This document shows positions 30,365-42,400 of a stretch of 64,000 bases of DNA, piece by piece. The first letter of the stretch is position 1, and the number at the start of each line of letters is the position of its first letter. The notes under the pieces are model-generated. The model saw only the letters and a program-made list of their open reading frames with translations. It had not been told where the DNA came from and ran no database searches. Made by a program: the position numbers and the translations under genes. The stretch spans positions 1-64,000 of IMG/VR virus record IMGVR_UViG_3300036768_001133; one strand, written 5' to 3'. The DNA is from a virus.

Positions 30365-31270
30365 TTATACTCTTAATAAGCTAAACAAAGCTACACCTTC
30401 CGTACCATACGATATACTAAACTGAAAAGCAAAAGGCGTATTAGCAAGTATAACAAATGGCAAAGAGGTAAGTAAGTTTATATTTGGGTCTACATACAAA
30501 AGATTTGGATGAACATCAAAAGGCATAACTACATAAAACGTTTCAGGATTTTGTGTAACGTGAAATGTAACATAATAAGGTAAGTTTTGCCAACTATATT
30601 GAAACTGACCGCTACCTGTTTTTACTAATACATCATTTACATTTCCACTTGGAAATAAAAACTGCCAACTATAATCCGTAGGTGATAAGCTATTTCTAAC
30701 TAATACCTGTTCTGCTAAACCGCTTGGTAATGGATACTGCCAACTATAATCATTGTTTAAATTGCTATTTTTAGTTAATACTTGACCTGTTAATCCCCCA
30801 GGTATGTCAGTTGTAGTTAACGAATTAACAAGTTCATTTTCTAACCAAGCAATAAAATCAGGGTGCAATTCTACAATAAATACATTTCGCTTATTGTAAT
30901 TTATATCTTCTGATACATTACTTGCTATTCTTACATTTACTATCTCACCATTGTAGGTCGTAATATTCCCAATAATACTTTGCAATACGTCCTTTACTTC
31001 TGGCAATTGATAAGGCATTATTGCCTTTGTCTTTGTTGTTAAATCTGTCTCATCATAATTCTTTGCCTCTGCATCTGTACTCCTATGCACTAATCCCTGC
31101 ATATCTATTTTTGCCCTATCATTTTCTTCCAAAAAGAAAGGAACACTTTCAAATAAGTTTCTGTATGTTTCTTCCGTAGGTTGGTCATACTTCAAAAACC
31201 TCTCACCAGGGTTTGTAAGCGTAGCCGTTACCTGAAAAAACCAATTTCTTAATCGCTTTAATATAGGCAT
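30365..31270 (-). CDS. Tail fibre protein
   Basis: 301 residues. The N-terminal part has ETYRNLFESVPFFLEENDRAKIDMQGLVHRSTDAEA, cited here in pieces: the ENDRAK-x3-QGLV-x3-TDAEA element is typical of phage fibre attachment domains. Residues about 170-245 hold three repeats ending YSWQ, with the form G-x2-GQVLTKNS-x5-YSWQ, as in shaft repeats of tail fibres. The C-terminal 60 residues are beta-rich and may form the receptor-binding tip. It likely forms a trimer. Confidence 0.7.
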   Translation of the reverse strand: MPILKRLRNWFFQVTATLTNPGERFLKYDQPTEETYRNLFESVPFFLEENDRAKIDMQGLVHRSTDAEAKNYDETDLTTKTKAIMPYQLPEVKDVLQSIIGNITTYNGEIVNVRIASNVSEDINYNKRNVFIVELHPDFIAWLENELVNSLTTTDIPGGLTGQVLTKNSNLNNDYSWQYPLPSGLAEQVLVRNSLSPTDYSWQFLFPSGNVNDVLVKTGSGQFQYSWQNLPYYVTFHVTQNPETFYVVMPFDVHPNLLYVDPNINLLTSLPFVILANTPFAFQFSISYGTEGVALFSLLRV

Positions 31271-31281
31271 ATACTTATCAT

Positions 31282-31587
31282 TTAATAAGAAATCAAATCT
31301 ATTTCTATAATATCTATATTTACCCCTTTCAGTTTCTTTAACCTATCCCTTAACTTTTCTAAATCAAAATTACAATCTTCTAAACAAGCTATTAACTCAT
31401 CTGCTTCTAAATTTGGATACCTGCTTATCAAATAGTCTTCATAAAACACTATTTTTGTTAAATCATACAAAACCTTTAACGCACTCTTTTTATTACCTGT
31501 TATAGAATACTTATAGTATAAGTCTAATAGTTTAGACCTTAATTTGATGAAAAATGTACGAACATACAATAATAAATCCTTACTCAT
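31282..31587 (-). CDS. Unknown helical protein in fibre operon
   Basis: 101 residues, helical and Lys/Leu/Asp-rich: SKDLLLYVRTFFIKLRSKLL at the start and ACLEDCNFDLEKLRDRLKK later. No family. The start overlaps the end of the next upstream gene by 8 nt. Possibly a fibre assembly factor. Confidence 0.55.
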   Translation of the reverse strand: MSKDLLLYVRTFFIKLRSKLLDLYYKYSITGNKKSALKVLYDLTKIVFYEDYLISRYPNLEADELIACLEDCNFDLEKLRDRLKKLKGVNIDIIEIDLISY

Positions 31588-31867
31588 TTACTATTACCTT
31601 TATACAATCTATATCTCCATTGTTTATGAAATATACATAATATAACTCACTACATTCTGCAAAATTACAATTCATATGCTCTTCATAAGAAACATTGAAC
31701 CCTTTGTTATTTAGAGCTTGAACCATAGAACCTCCTATAAAGTAATAATCATAAGCTAAATGTTTAGCATCTTCTATGTCAAAAACAGATAACTCAAAAT
31801 CACAATCTACAAAAGATTGCAAAGGAATATAAGTAACTAATGCTTTTTTATTTCTAATTGCTGCCAT
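31580..31867 (-). CDS. Unknown small protein in fibre operon
   Basis: 95 residues, mixed alpha/beta, with two Cys (MNCNFAECSELYYVYF) and an acidic C-terminus. No family. It starts 1 nt after the stop of the 515-residue protein and overlaps the next gene, so these three genes are probably translated together. Confidence 0.55.
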   Translation of the reverse strand: MAAIRNKKALVTYIPLQSFVDCDFELSVFDIEDAKHLAYDYYFIGGSMVQALNNKGFNVSYEEHMNCNFAECSELYYVYFINNGDIDCIKVIVNE

Positions 31868-31868
31868 A

Positions 31869-33416
31869 TTATTTACAACATTTCTTGTCTGCTTCGTTAA
31901 TTACTGATGTACAAGCCTCGCAAATCTCTCTTAAACGCTTTATCACTTTATCTATCTCTACAAATCGTAAATTCTCTATATTAGATAAACTTGTATCTAT
32001 TATATGAATAGGGTGCTGTAAAGTGTAAAACTCTAATAATAACTTGTACAACGTATAAAAAGCACTTACCATATAATAAAAACGCTCATTTTCTACTACA
32101 TCTAACTTATCACTGCAATACAACTTTTCTGATAAAGCTAAATAACATTCTTTAATCTTACAGAAATGTACTACTATAAATCGCTTCTCCTCAAATCCAT
32201 TATTTACTACAATCTCATATATGCCGTCTTCTATATCTAATAATATACCATCTTCTTCCAATGATATACTATTGCTTAATTGATAATGTGAATATGAAGG
32301 GTTATATGTATAGCTATCTACATTATTAACAACAGATATAGTAACTATATCCTCATCTTTAATATAATCACGTATTACTATATCATAAGTATCATTACAT
32401 AAAACCAAATTATATTTCTTACATTCTTCTGTTACAAATAACTCTATATCATCAAGTACCCAAAACTCTTTAATTACTTCATATTCCCCACATATTGTTT
32501 CTATTACTGCTCTTAATTTATACTTACCTAATTCATCAAAAGTATAAGTAAATGTCAAAGCTGATAAAAAAGCACTTAATTGAGCAGGGGTAAAATTAAG
32601 TGGTAAGCTAATAGTGTTTGTGTATAATACCTGATTATCAAAATCAATAAGCTCTAATGTAATTGTAACAGGTGGTAAGAATGGTATTAAGACATAACTA
32701 TTTGTCAATTGGTCATATATCCATAAATCTTCACGAACACATACATTTACTAAACTAAAATCTATTGGATTATCTACTACAATATACCATAATTCTTGAT
32801 TAAAAAACTTGCTATCTTGAAAATCTATAAATGGATATATTTTAGTGTAACACAAGTCGTGGTCAAATGTCCATTCAGGCTGACATAAACATTCATTGCA
32901 AGGTATCTCTATTGTCCTAATATCACTACAAGGGGGATATACCACAGGCGAACAACAACACGAGGGTATCTCTTCACTTGCTATTGTAAATTCACCACAA
33001 GCTAAATATTCAGGAATAGGGATTACACTCCCTTGCCCTATTAAAGTCGTTCCCTTATATACATTTAATTTAGTAGGACTTGAACTTGTTTTGTATAATT
33101 GCTTATGATTATTACAAGGATTGTCTATAATTAAAAAACTTGCATTACAACAATTATTAACAAACTCATCTTTACATTCCAAAGGTATTAGTGTTATCTG
33201 AAAATTTAAATCTATGCTGTAATGCTGAAATACATTTGTGTAACTATGATACCCTAATACTTCTATATGAACAACAAAACTTTCATTGTCAGGCAAAGAA
33301 AATACTCCTATATTACTCCCTGAAAAACTATAATTTGTACTTGCTGTTATGTCAAATACATTTGTTAAAAGTGGGTTTGATAGTTCATCTACTACGGATA
33401 TAGCTATGTTTGCCAT
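31869..33416 (-). CDS. Large Cys-rich surface protein with Ig/carboxypeptidase-regulatory-like start
   Basis: 515 residues. The first 80 (ISVVDELSNPLLTNVFDIT, then VVHIEVLGYHSY) fit a CarboxypepD_reg-like beta-sandwich. A middle region (about 90-190) has Cys clusters such as NNCCN, SCCCSP and CNECLC. Further beta-sandwich segments follow, then a helical C-terminus with more Cys (CEACTSVINEADKKCCK). There is no signal peptide, so it is likely a virion protein rather than secreted. It may be an adhesin or baseplate part. A promoter box lies 25 nt upstream; it heads the fibre operon. Confidence 0.6.
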   Translation of the reverse strand: MANIAISVVDELSNPLLTNVFDITASTNYSFSGSNIGVFSLPDNESFVVHIEVLGYHSYTNVFQHYSIDLNFQITLIPLECKDEFVNNCCNASFLIIDNPCNNHKQLYKTSSSPTKLNVYKGTTLIGQGSVIPIPEYLACGEFTIASEEIPSCCCSPVVYPPCSDIRTIEIPCNECLCQPEWTFDHDLCYTKIYPFIDFQDSKFFNQELWYIVVDNPIDFSLVNVCVREDLWIYDQLTNSYVLIPFLPPVTITLELIDFDNQVLYTNTISLPLNFTPAQLSAFLSALTFTYTFDELGKYKLRAVIETICGEYEVIKEFWVLDDIELFVTEECKKYNLVLCNDTYDIVIRDYIKDEDIVTISVVNNVDSYTYNPSYSHYQLSNSISLEEDGILLDIEDGIYEIVVNNGFEEKRFIVVHFCKIKECYLALSEKLYCSDKLDVVENERFYYMVSAFYTLYKLLLEFYTLQHPIHIIDTSLSNIENLRFVEIDKVIKRLREICEACTSVINEADKKCCK

Positions 33417-33440
33417 AAATGAAAGCTTTATCTATCACAA

Positions 33441-33448
33441 CAAATATA
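33441..33448 (-). promoter_or_regulatory. Promoter -7 box TATATTTG for the fibre operon
   Basis: On the minus strand TATATTTG lies 25 nt from the ATG. A TTTTGG element with 19 bp spacing upstream fits the -33 TTTG of Bacteroidota promoters. It lies between the stop of the giant polymerase gene and the 515-residue gene. Confidence 0.7.
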
Positions 33449-33478
33449 CATCTTTTTGCACAATATCCAAAAATATTT

Positions 33479-36400
33479 TTATTCTATCTCTAACCATTCA
33501 TCTATATCGTCCTTTAATCTTTGCTCATCTTCCTGTAATCCTTTTCTTATCTCTTTATTTAAGTTATGATACCCTTCTCCATTAAAGGCTTTGTAAAACT
33601 CCTCTACACTATTTAATACCCCTACACTATTCATTGTCTTTCTAAACCCTTTATCAAAATCTAATGTTAGCCAATACCAAGTTGCTTCTGCTAAATTGCC
33701 TACCCCCTTTACACTAACAAGACCATTCAAGTTAAATATACCCGTGGGCGATAATACTCCAAATATGTTCATATCAGAATAAATGTTTCGTAAGATATTA
33801 AATAAAAATCTTCTACGCTCTACATAATCTCTATCCCTTTCTTTTTCTTCATCATCAAGCATCATAAAAGCTAAAAACATAGACATTGTATAAATGATAT
33901 TACTTACTGCCCAACGTAACGAACTCATCTGCTCTTCTGAAAATTGCTCCTTTAATATTCTTGTATTTCTTGTTTTTAACACAATAATTAAACTTCTTAA
34001 CAAAGTACGTATAATACTTTCTTCATAAGGCATTAACTCTACTACTTCTCGCTTACCTTTGTCATTAACAACTTCTAACCTTTTATAGTTAAAGTTTCTA
34101 CCTTTGGGTTTAAGCACATTGTTAATAAAAGGCATATTGAATAGCTTAAACTTTAATAAAGCTCTACCAAAAGGAATACTGCTTAAATATACTTGGCTAC
34201 CTTCTGTTAACCCTGCACCTACTCTATTTAAGATTAGTTCTATTCTTCTTATTTGGTTAGCATCATAAGCATCATTCAAATCCCCTTTACCTTGCAAACC
34301 TTGTTTTATTCTATTTTCTAATATGTATTCTTTTAGTTCGTTTGCTCTTTTGTCTTTTCTTTTATCATATACTAACTCTTTCATACCATTTACTTCTTGT
34401 AAGCTATATGCTTCCCAAGTTCCTTCTTTTATCATCTGTGCAGTAAGCACTAATAACTTGATATACATATCGCTCATTTTATCTCCCATAAAGAACATAT
34501 CCATACCTGCTCTTGTGTTAAACATATCTCTTTGTGTTGTTCCTATGCGTTTAGATACTACCCAACGAAGCTGGTCTTCATTTACAAATTGAAATTTCTC
34601 TGCAAGAAAGAAAGCCTTTTCCATATTAAATGGTAATATCTTAACTGCCTTTGCAAGCTCCTTTGTTCCAAATACATCTTTCCTGCCTGCAAAGGTACTT
34701 GCAATTATCTTGTTAATACTTACAATAAAGGCTTTTGTGTTGCTGGATATATTTAAAGCTAAAGCCGCAAGCGTAGACACACTTTCAGCTATTAAACCTG
34801 TCTTTTCAATAGACCTCGTTAAAGCATCCTTAGCAAACTTAATACGCTCATTAAATAATACTTTTTGTGCAAAACTATCTATCAGCTCTATAATATTACT
34901 TTGCTCTCTACCTGTTTCTATTTGTCTTAACTTTGACATTATACGAGCTATGTTCCAAGCTGTCTTGGTATCTTGCAATATCCCATATCGTTCTGTATTG
35001 ATGTAGAAAAAGTTTAAAATGCTTCTCAAATCTGTACTTAACTTTTTGTTTAAGTTAATATCTAATTGTCCATTTGCTTTGCCTATAATGCCATCTCTTA
35101 CAGCTGTACTACCTAAACTATTTACCATTGAATATAACATTAAAGGCAAATCTGAATAGTCTTTGGCTTTTGAAGTCCGTTGATTGCCTGATAGTATATT
35201 TTCAAAGTTTTGCAATGAACTTTCTGCACTTTCAGAAAGTAAAGAAAAATCATCTACCTTAAACATAGGTGGTACTAAATATTTAGCAATATGCTCTATC
35301 TCTTTATACTTTAATACCCCTTCTTCACTACCAAACCTATGCTTAAAAGCCTGTAAATACAACTCGCTCAATAAATCACTATAACGCTCTATAAATTTTC
35401 TTTCAGCATTATTTAATTGCTTCCATTCAGGGTCAATAGGTTTGATAAGTTCAAAAGTATTAAACTTTTCTACTTTACCATTAACAACTACATCTTGATA
35501 CTTAAACAAATGTTCATAAAACTTGCCTTCATTATTTGTAAAAGCTATACCTTGTATTTTACTTTTATATTCAGCAAATACATTATCTACTCTTCTTACA
35601 TATTCATCAAATTTCTTTTTAAGTAATAGCTTTGCATTGTTATATTTTTCATACAAGAAATTAAAATAAGGGTTTTTGTTTTCTATGTCAGTAGTAATAT
35701 AAGAACTAATTTTAGCTAAATCATCTAAACTATTGTAAGCATCTTTGTTATTAGTAACCAAAGAAAAGTATGTTTTCACTAAATAGTAAAACTCTAAATA
35801 TAGATTGTCAGAATAAACATTTTTGTAGTTTATTTCTTCTTGTATGTTAGGATACCTTTTAAGAATTTGTTTTATCCTGCTTTCAATAGCATACAAAAGC
35901 GTTTGTGTATCTTTGCCTAATAAATAGTCTTCTATAAAAGTTGGGAAATCTTTGGTGTCAATAGAACTAACATTGGTATAATACCCTTCTAAAAACGATA
36001 GATAGTCAGGCATTAAACGACTGCTATCATCTATTTTATAGCTATCTTTCAATATACGTTCTAAATGCAAACTATTAAGTACAAACTTATTTTGAAAATT
36101 ACTTTGTAACAACAATCTTAATCTTTCGTTGTATTCATTAGGAAATACTTTTCTAATCATAAAAGAACTATCACTTTCGCTCAAACTCTTTACTAATCCT
36201 AAATCTCCTATTTGAGCATTAGCATTTTTAGCAAGTAGTATTTTAGCAAGTATAATAGTTTGATAAGATAAAGTATCTTCCAAAGTATAGTTTTCTCCTT
36301 CCAATCCATAAGCAAATTTCTCTATCATTTTAGAAAACTTATTTATGAAACCTGTACTTTGGTGGTATCTATCTTTCCAATTATATCCCTTGTTTGCTAT

Positions 36401-39400
36401 GTTAATAAGTCTATAACTTGTTTTTCCATTAGGCAAAGCACGTTCTAATACAATAATGTTTGTATGGTCGTCTAATAAATCATATTGATTAGCCAGTTGT
36501 GCTATTTCATTACTGCTTGATTTATTTACAAGATATATCTTATCTTCTTTTTTATAGTCAGGAAATAACTTTAAGTATTTTAATTGTTGTTTAGCTAATA
36601 CATAATCGCTAAAATTTACATCACTATCACTAACGTCTTGTCTTTTTTCTTCATAAGATTTTATGATTTTATTAAGTTCAGATGCTTTTTGTATAGGATT
36701 GCCTATCCCTTTGTAAAAGTTAATAACTTCATTTAATTCTTGTTTTTGCAGTTCATAGAAAAACTTTTTAGCATATTCTTCATTATTCATTTTAATAGTT
36801 TGCTTAAAATCTTCCCAAGACATATCTACCTTACCTTTTGATGTAGTAATAGATACTATCTTATCATTTGTATCAAAAGGTCTTCCTAATAGGTTAATAT
36901 ATGCTTGCCTATTATTAAAGCTATCTATGTAATATTCTCTATGCTCTTGGGCGTATTCAGATAGGTAACTCATTGTTACTTCATTAGTAGAATATCCCAA
37001 AGCATTAAAAATATTAGTAAAATTTGATGAACCTAATTTATAGTATATTGTATTAGATAAATTAGACCTTATATCATCAGTAATTTGAACATTGCCATAT
37101 AATACATTACTTGCATAATCATTTAATATATGGTATATTTTTTTCTTTTCTATATCTGTTATTCCGAATAGCTTATCATTTATGTATCTGTTTAACTTGT
37201 CTATTATATTTCTTATTAAAGACATAATAGCACCAAAGAAATTTCCTGTTTTATATTGTATTTCTGCATACCTCTTTGTATTGTATAACCCAATTAACTC
37301 TGTAATAGCCTCATCAACAAAATCACTTTCCTTATCATATACTTCATTATACCTACGTAATACCTCTTTGTAAAGTTCTGTATTACGTATTAAGTTAGAC
37401 AACTCTTCATATACATCAGGAAAATTCTTCTTTAATAGAGCTACTTGATAATGACCTATTTCGTGAAAGCCTGTATCTAAATCTATATTAGCTATGTTAA
37501 AATAAACTACATTGTTTTCTATTTTTCCTTTCCAAGTAGCACTTGCATTGTTTTCTATCTTTACTTCTACGCCTGCTTTCTTTAATGTATCTGTCGCAAA
37601 TTCTAAAAAGCTATGTTTTAAGTTGCTTAATAATAACTCATCATTTGACTCTCTTGTAAATACGGGAAAAAACTCTCTGCCATCTAATTGATATAACTCT
37701 TCTGTTTCTTGGTTTTGAAGTTTTGTTGTTTCTTCTATTACTTCTGTCGAAGTAACTACTTCACTGCTTGCTATATCTCTTACATTTGCAAAAGCTAAAT
37801 AAGACATAGCATAAGTATTAAAATGTGATAGCAGTGATATAGGAATACGGCTTCTAACAACAATGTTTCCAATGCTTGTCTCAACAGGATAAAGCCTTGA
37901 TTTTAGTTTGCCAAAAGAACTTGATACCTCTTCATAAATAACCATTCTCTCTTTATCTGCTTGCCTTGCCTCTTTATCTCTGCCTTTTATTAAATCATAT
38001 ACCGACTTTGAAGTATAAACCATATGATTTCTTACTCTTTGACCTGTATGTGTCAAAGATATGTCTTTGTCTGATTTTACAAGAATATCCTCAAATACGG
38101 CTTTACCATCTATTATTCCTCCAAAAAACTTTACTTTGTCCTTTTCACTTGCTACCTCTTTGGCATAATCTTGATATTTCTTTTGCACTAATGAAGGCAA
38201 AAAACCACGTATGCTCCTATAGCTATTTGCTTTATGCGTTAATACACTATACAAATCAAACATAGAAAGAAGACCCGAAGGCATACGTGAAAATATATCT
38301 TGCGAAAAGATTATCTCATCTTCGGATAAAGATGTGATTGCTTTTCTGCGTTCTATCATCATACTACCAAAAGTGTCTCTTTCTATACGAAACACTGACC
38401 ATAAAGGTTTATAGTCCTCCTGCTTTTTGAAAACAGCTTCTAAAAAGGACGCAAGCATTTGCGTATAAGCATACCTGCCTTCAAAACTTAATATATTGCC
38501 TTTATTCTTTGCATAATTGCCTATCTCATCTAACAATTCCGATAAAGTATATTTTACTTTGTAATATACCCCATTCACATTTGTCCCATCAGGAACAATA
38601 ATCTCTACTATATCTCTATTACCCTCCTTTCTGTTATTTCTATCTACTTGGGTTGAATACTTATTTACATATACCTCTTGATTAGATAAATTATTACTAT
38701 CTAAAAATGCTTTCAAATCACTTACATATATACTATCCAAATTGTCTATAACATATCCTAATGATAAACTATCATAATATATGTTCTTAAAAGAATTAAA
38801 TAAAGTAAAAAAAGATTTTGCAGATTTTATTTCTTTGTTGTATATTCTTTCTAAAAACCGAAAACTATCTTCTCTGTAATAAGGATATATTTCTGCTAAA
38901 TCCTTAATTAGCAATGAAGCGTTTTCTAAAACTTGTACTTTACCAAATTCAGATTTTAAAAAATAGCTTGATGAATTTTCTATAAAATTAACTTCATTAT
39001 TACTTTTACTTACTTTATCATAACTTTCACTAACAATTTGTTGTATAGTATCTCCATAAAAAGTATTTTTTACACTAATACTATTTTGAAAAGCTAATAA
39101 TCCTCCAACAATCTTATCTAAATAATCTTCAAAGTTATTTTTGTATCTATTGATATTTGTTATCTTTTGTAATTTCAAAGATTGTTGCGCTATATCTAAT
39201 AAAGTTTTAATAAACTCCTTTTGATTTATTAATTCTTTCTTTTTATTTTCATCAGTTTCTAATTCTTCTTTACTCTTAAAAAATCTATCTACTACTCTTT
39301 CCATCTTTATAGGCATAATCCCTTTCATGGAAGCTATGTTAATAGCATCAGATAGCTCCCTTAATATCGTATTATTAGGTCTTTTAGTTTCTTCATCATA

Positions 39401-42400
39401 TCCCCCACCAATAAAATCTAATATCTCATTTATATCTGCTCCATATAGCAATAAAGCATTGATAAGATTAGTAGTAAAAGCTGTAACATTTTGCTTTCCA
39501 GTGGCATTGTACTTGCTATCATCAAGTACGGTCTGTGTTAGCTTGTCTATGATAGGCTGTATATCTAAAACTTTCTCGTTAAAATGTATATAAAACTTAT
39601 TTCCCCTCTCTCCCTTAAAGCTTTTTAATCCAAAACTATTAGCAACATCTTTGTTTATTTCAGGTAAGACAAAGTCAATATTGTTATCCTTATTTATCAT
39701 TTTCAGATAACTATACACTTCATTAAACTTTACAAAATATCCTACTAACTTTTGACTACCCTGATTTTGTATTTGGCTGTTTATCTTGTTTAAGCCTGTC
39801 ATCATTCTGAAAGGAAAAGATAAAATAGCATCTTTCTGTTTTAACTCTGACAAGCTCTTGTCTATGTATTCTGTATATTTCTCCGCTTTTTCTAAAATCA
39901 AAGTATTATCTATGGGTGTGATAGATTTGACAAAGTTTTCTGACAAAGATAAATTTGCTTCCAAAGAGTCATAATACTTATTAGAATATACCAAATTTTC
40001 ATTATTAGGTATTTTTGCAATAATCGTAGCACTATCTCCGTCGTTATCTGAACCTTCTATGTATTGCGACTCATAAGGTAAAAATAAAATGTTATTCATA
40101 TTCTCTACAAAACCTACTATCTTACTATTTCTAAATGAAGCCCTTGAAGTTGTAGGAATACGTATGCTTACTACTTTTATATCTTTTCTGTCTGTACTAA
40201 TTAAATCTTTGTCGCTTTTCCAAAAAGTATCTTTTAGCTTTTTATCATATACAGCAGGACTTGCATAATCTCCAAGTTTGTAATGCACCTTAAAATCATT
40301 TGACATTATTATCTCCGCAGGCGCTATTACAAACTCATTGTCAAATGCTTTGCTATCTGTTTTTAATAATTTTATAGCTTCTATTAACTTGTTGCCTAAT
40401 ACAAGCCTATTAGTGTTTTTATGTCTAATTGTTTGCGTCTGTAATGGTCTTGCTATGAACCTATCTGCATAATCTTCTCTTATCTGATAGTAATTATTAC
40501 TATCTTCTTTTAAAACCATATCATATTTATTGTTAAGCCCATTAAATATCTTTATAGATGTGTAGTTTTTGTCTAAATCCCCTTCATCTATTTCATAAAC
40601 TATAAAACTCTTTTTAGTTATTTTCCCTGTTTTTTTGTTTTTAAATTCTTTTTCTATTCTTTTAGCAGTGTAACGTACTCTGTCTTCACTTGCAAACTTT
40701 TCAGCATAACTTTGCAAACGAAAATATTTATTTCGTTTTACTATACCCATCAGTAATAAATCCCGCAAGGTATAAGTATTTCCTGTTTCTATGTCTTCAA
40801 AGATATACATACCTATACCCGTAGCATCACCAATTACTTTTCTATCCCCTGCTACTTTGGGTATAGATGAACGTTTCATAGGCTTTAAGATAGCACTCCC
40901 TACTTCACGCTCATAAGTAGGTTCATATAAACTTACTTCTCCATTATCCTGTATCTTTGAAGCTATTAACTCATTTCCCCCCAAACTATATTGGTCACTT
41001 ATAGATTGTAATAAATTATTTACTACTTTACTCTTACTTTCATCATCAACATTAGTAGATAAACTATAGTTGTTTCTATATTTTTCTAATGCTCTATTAG
41101 ATAGCTCAATGATGCTTTTGTAAGTCTCTTTGCTCATCACTAAATAAGAAATCTGACTTGGCAAAGAAACTACATTCACTTCATAAGGATTTATTTCGTG
41201 TGTTACTTTGGTTACCTCTCCAAATTGTGTAGCACTAACATAATCACTTATATCTAAAACTTCTGAATTTTCTATCGCATCTGCATTATACTTTACTCCC
41301 GTATAAGTCTTTGAACCTGTTTCATCAGTAAGTATATGCAATAAATGCAAATTTATATCAAATACTAAATCTATATCTAACTTAAACTTTTCGTGTGCTG
41401 TATTAAAATATAAATCTCCTACCTGTTCCCATTGCTTTTTTATCTGTTTGTATAACTCATTAAAATTTTGCTTATTAGACAAAATGTAATTCTTGCCATT
41501 AAAAGCAATCCTTTTAGATGTACCTCTATTCTGAAGCAAATCCAGTGTTACTTTCTTTAAATCGCTTACAAGTTTTTCTGTTTCCTCATCTAAACTAATA
41601 TATTCCTCTCCCTGCTTTTTAGATAGTAAAGCCGTAGATATCCTTATAGCTTTCATACTATCTAAATACTCTTTTATTAGATCTTTATAATCCTGTAAAG
41701 AATATTCATAATCTAATAGCTTCCTGTAAGCATCAACTTTTGTATCTGCATTTAATTGATTTTTTAACCTTTGTAGTTTTTTCTTATTTACATTATTCTT
41801 TTTGGTCTCTTCTATTATCTCATTTTCTATTTCTTTTCTTATATCATTAAGTTCAAAAATAACTTTATCGTAATAATTTTTTCTTTTCTCGTTTAGCCTT
41901 TCAATAATACTATCAGGCAAAGCATTTTCGTTTAGCTTTCTTATTTTGCCCAAAGGGTCAAAGTCTTGCAATTGTGTATGTAAATTCAAAGTAGAGGTCT
42001 TATCAAATATACCTGTTAATTGATGAGTTATCCCTGCTATGGTGTTCTTGGTAATACCTTCCATATTGGTATTAGTAGCATCACCTAATAGCAAAGCAAC
42101 TAATGGACTAACAAACATAAAACCATCAGCAAGCTCTTTATTAGTAAGGGCTTCTGCACTCTTTTTAAACTCATCTCCTAATAAATTATAGTAAGTTTGT
42201 AGTAATGATGTTTCAGGATAAACATCACCATAAGTTTTGGCTTTTAAGACTACACGATTAAGGGTAGATACTACCGAAGGGTCTGCAACATTATGAGCTG
42301 TCTGTCTTAAAATAATACGTTTAGATAGCTCCGTAGGCTCTCTAAATATCTTTACTTCATCATCAGCTAAATGACCACCTACTAAAAATAACTCATATAT

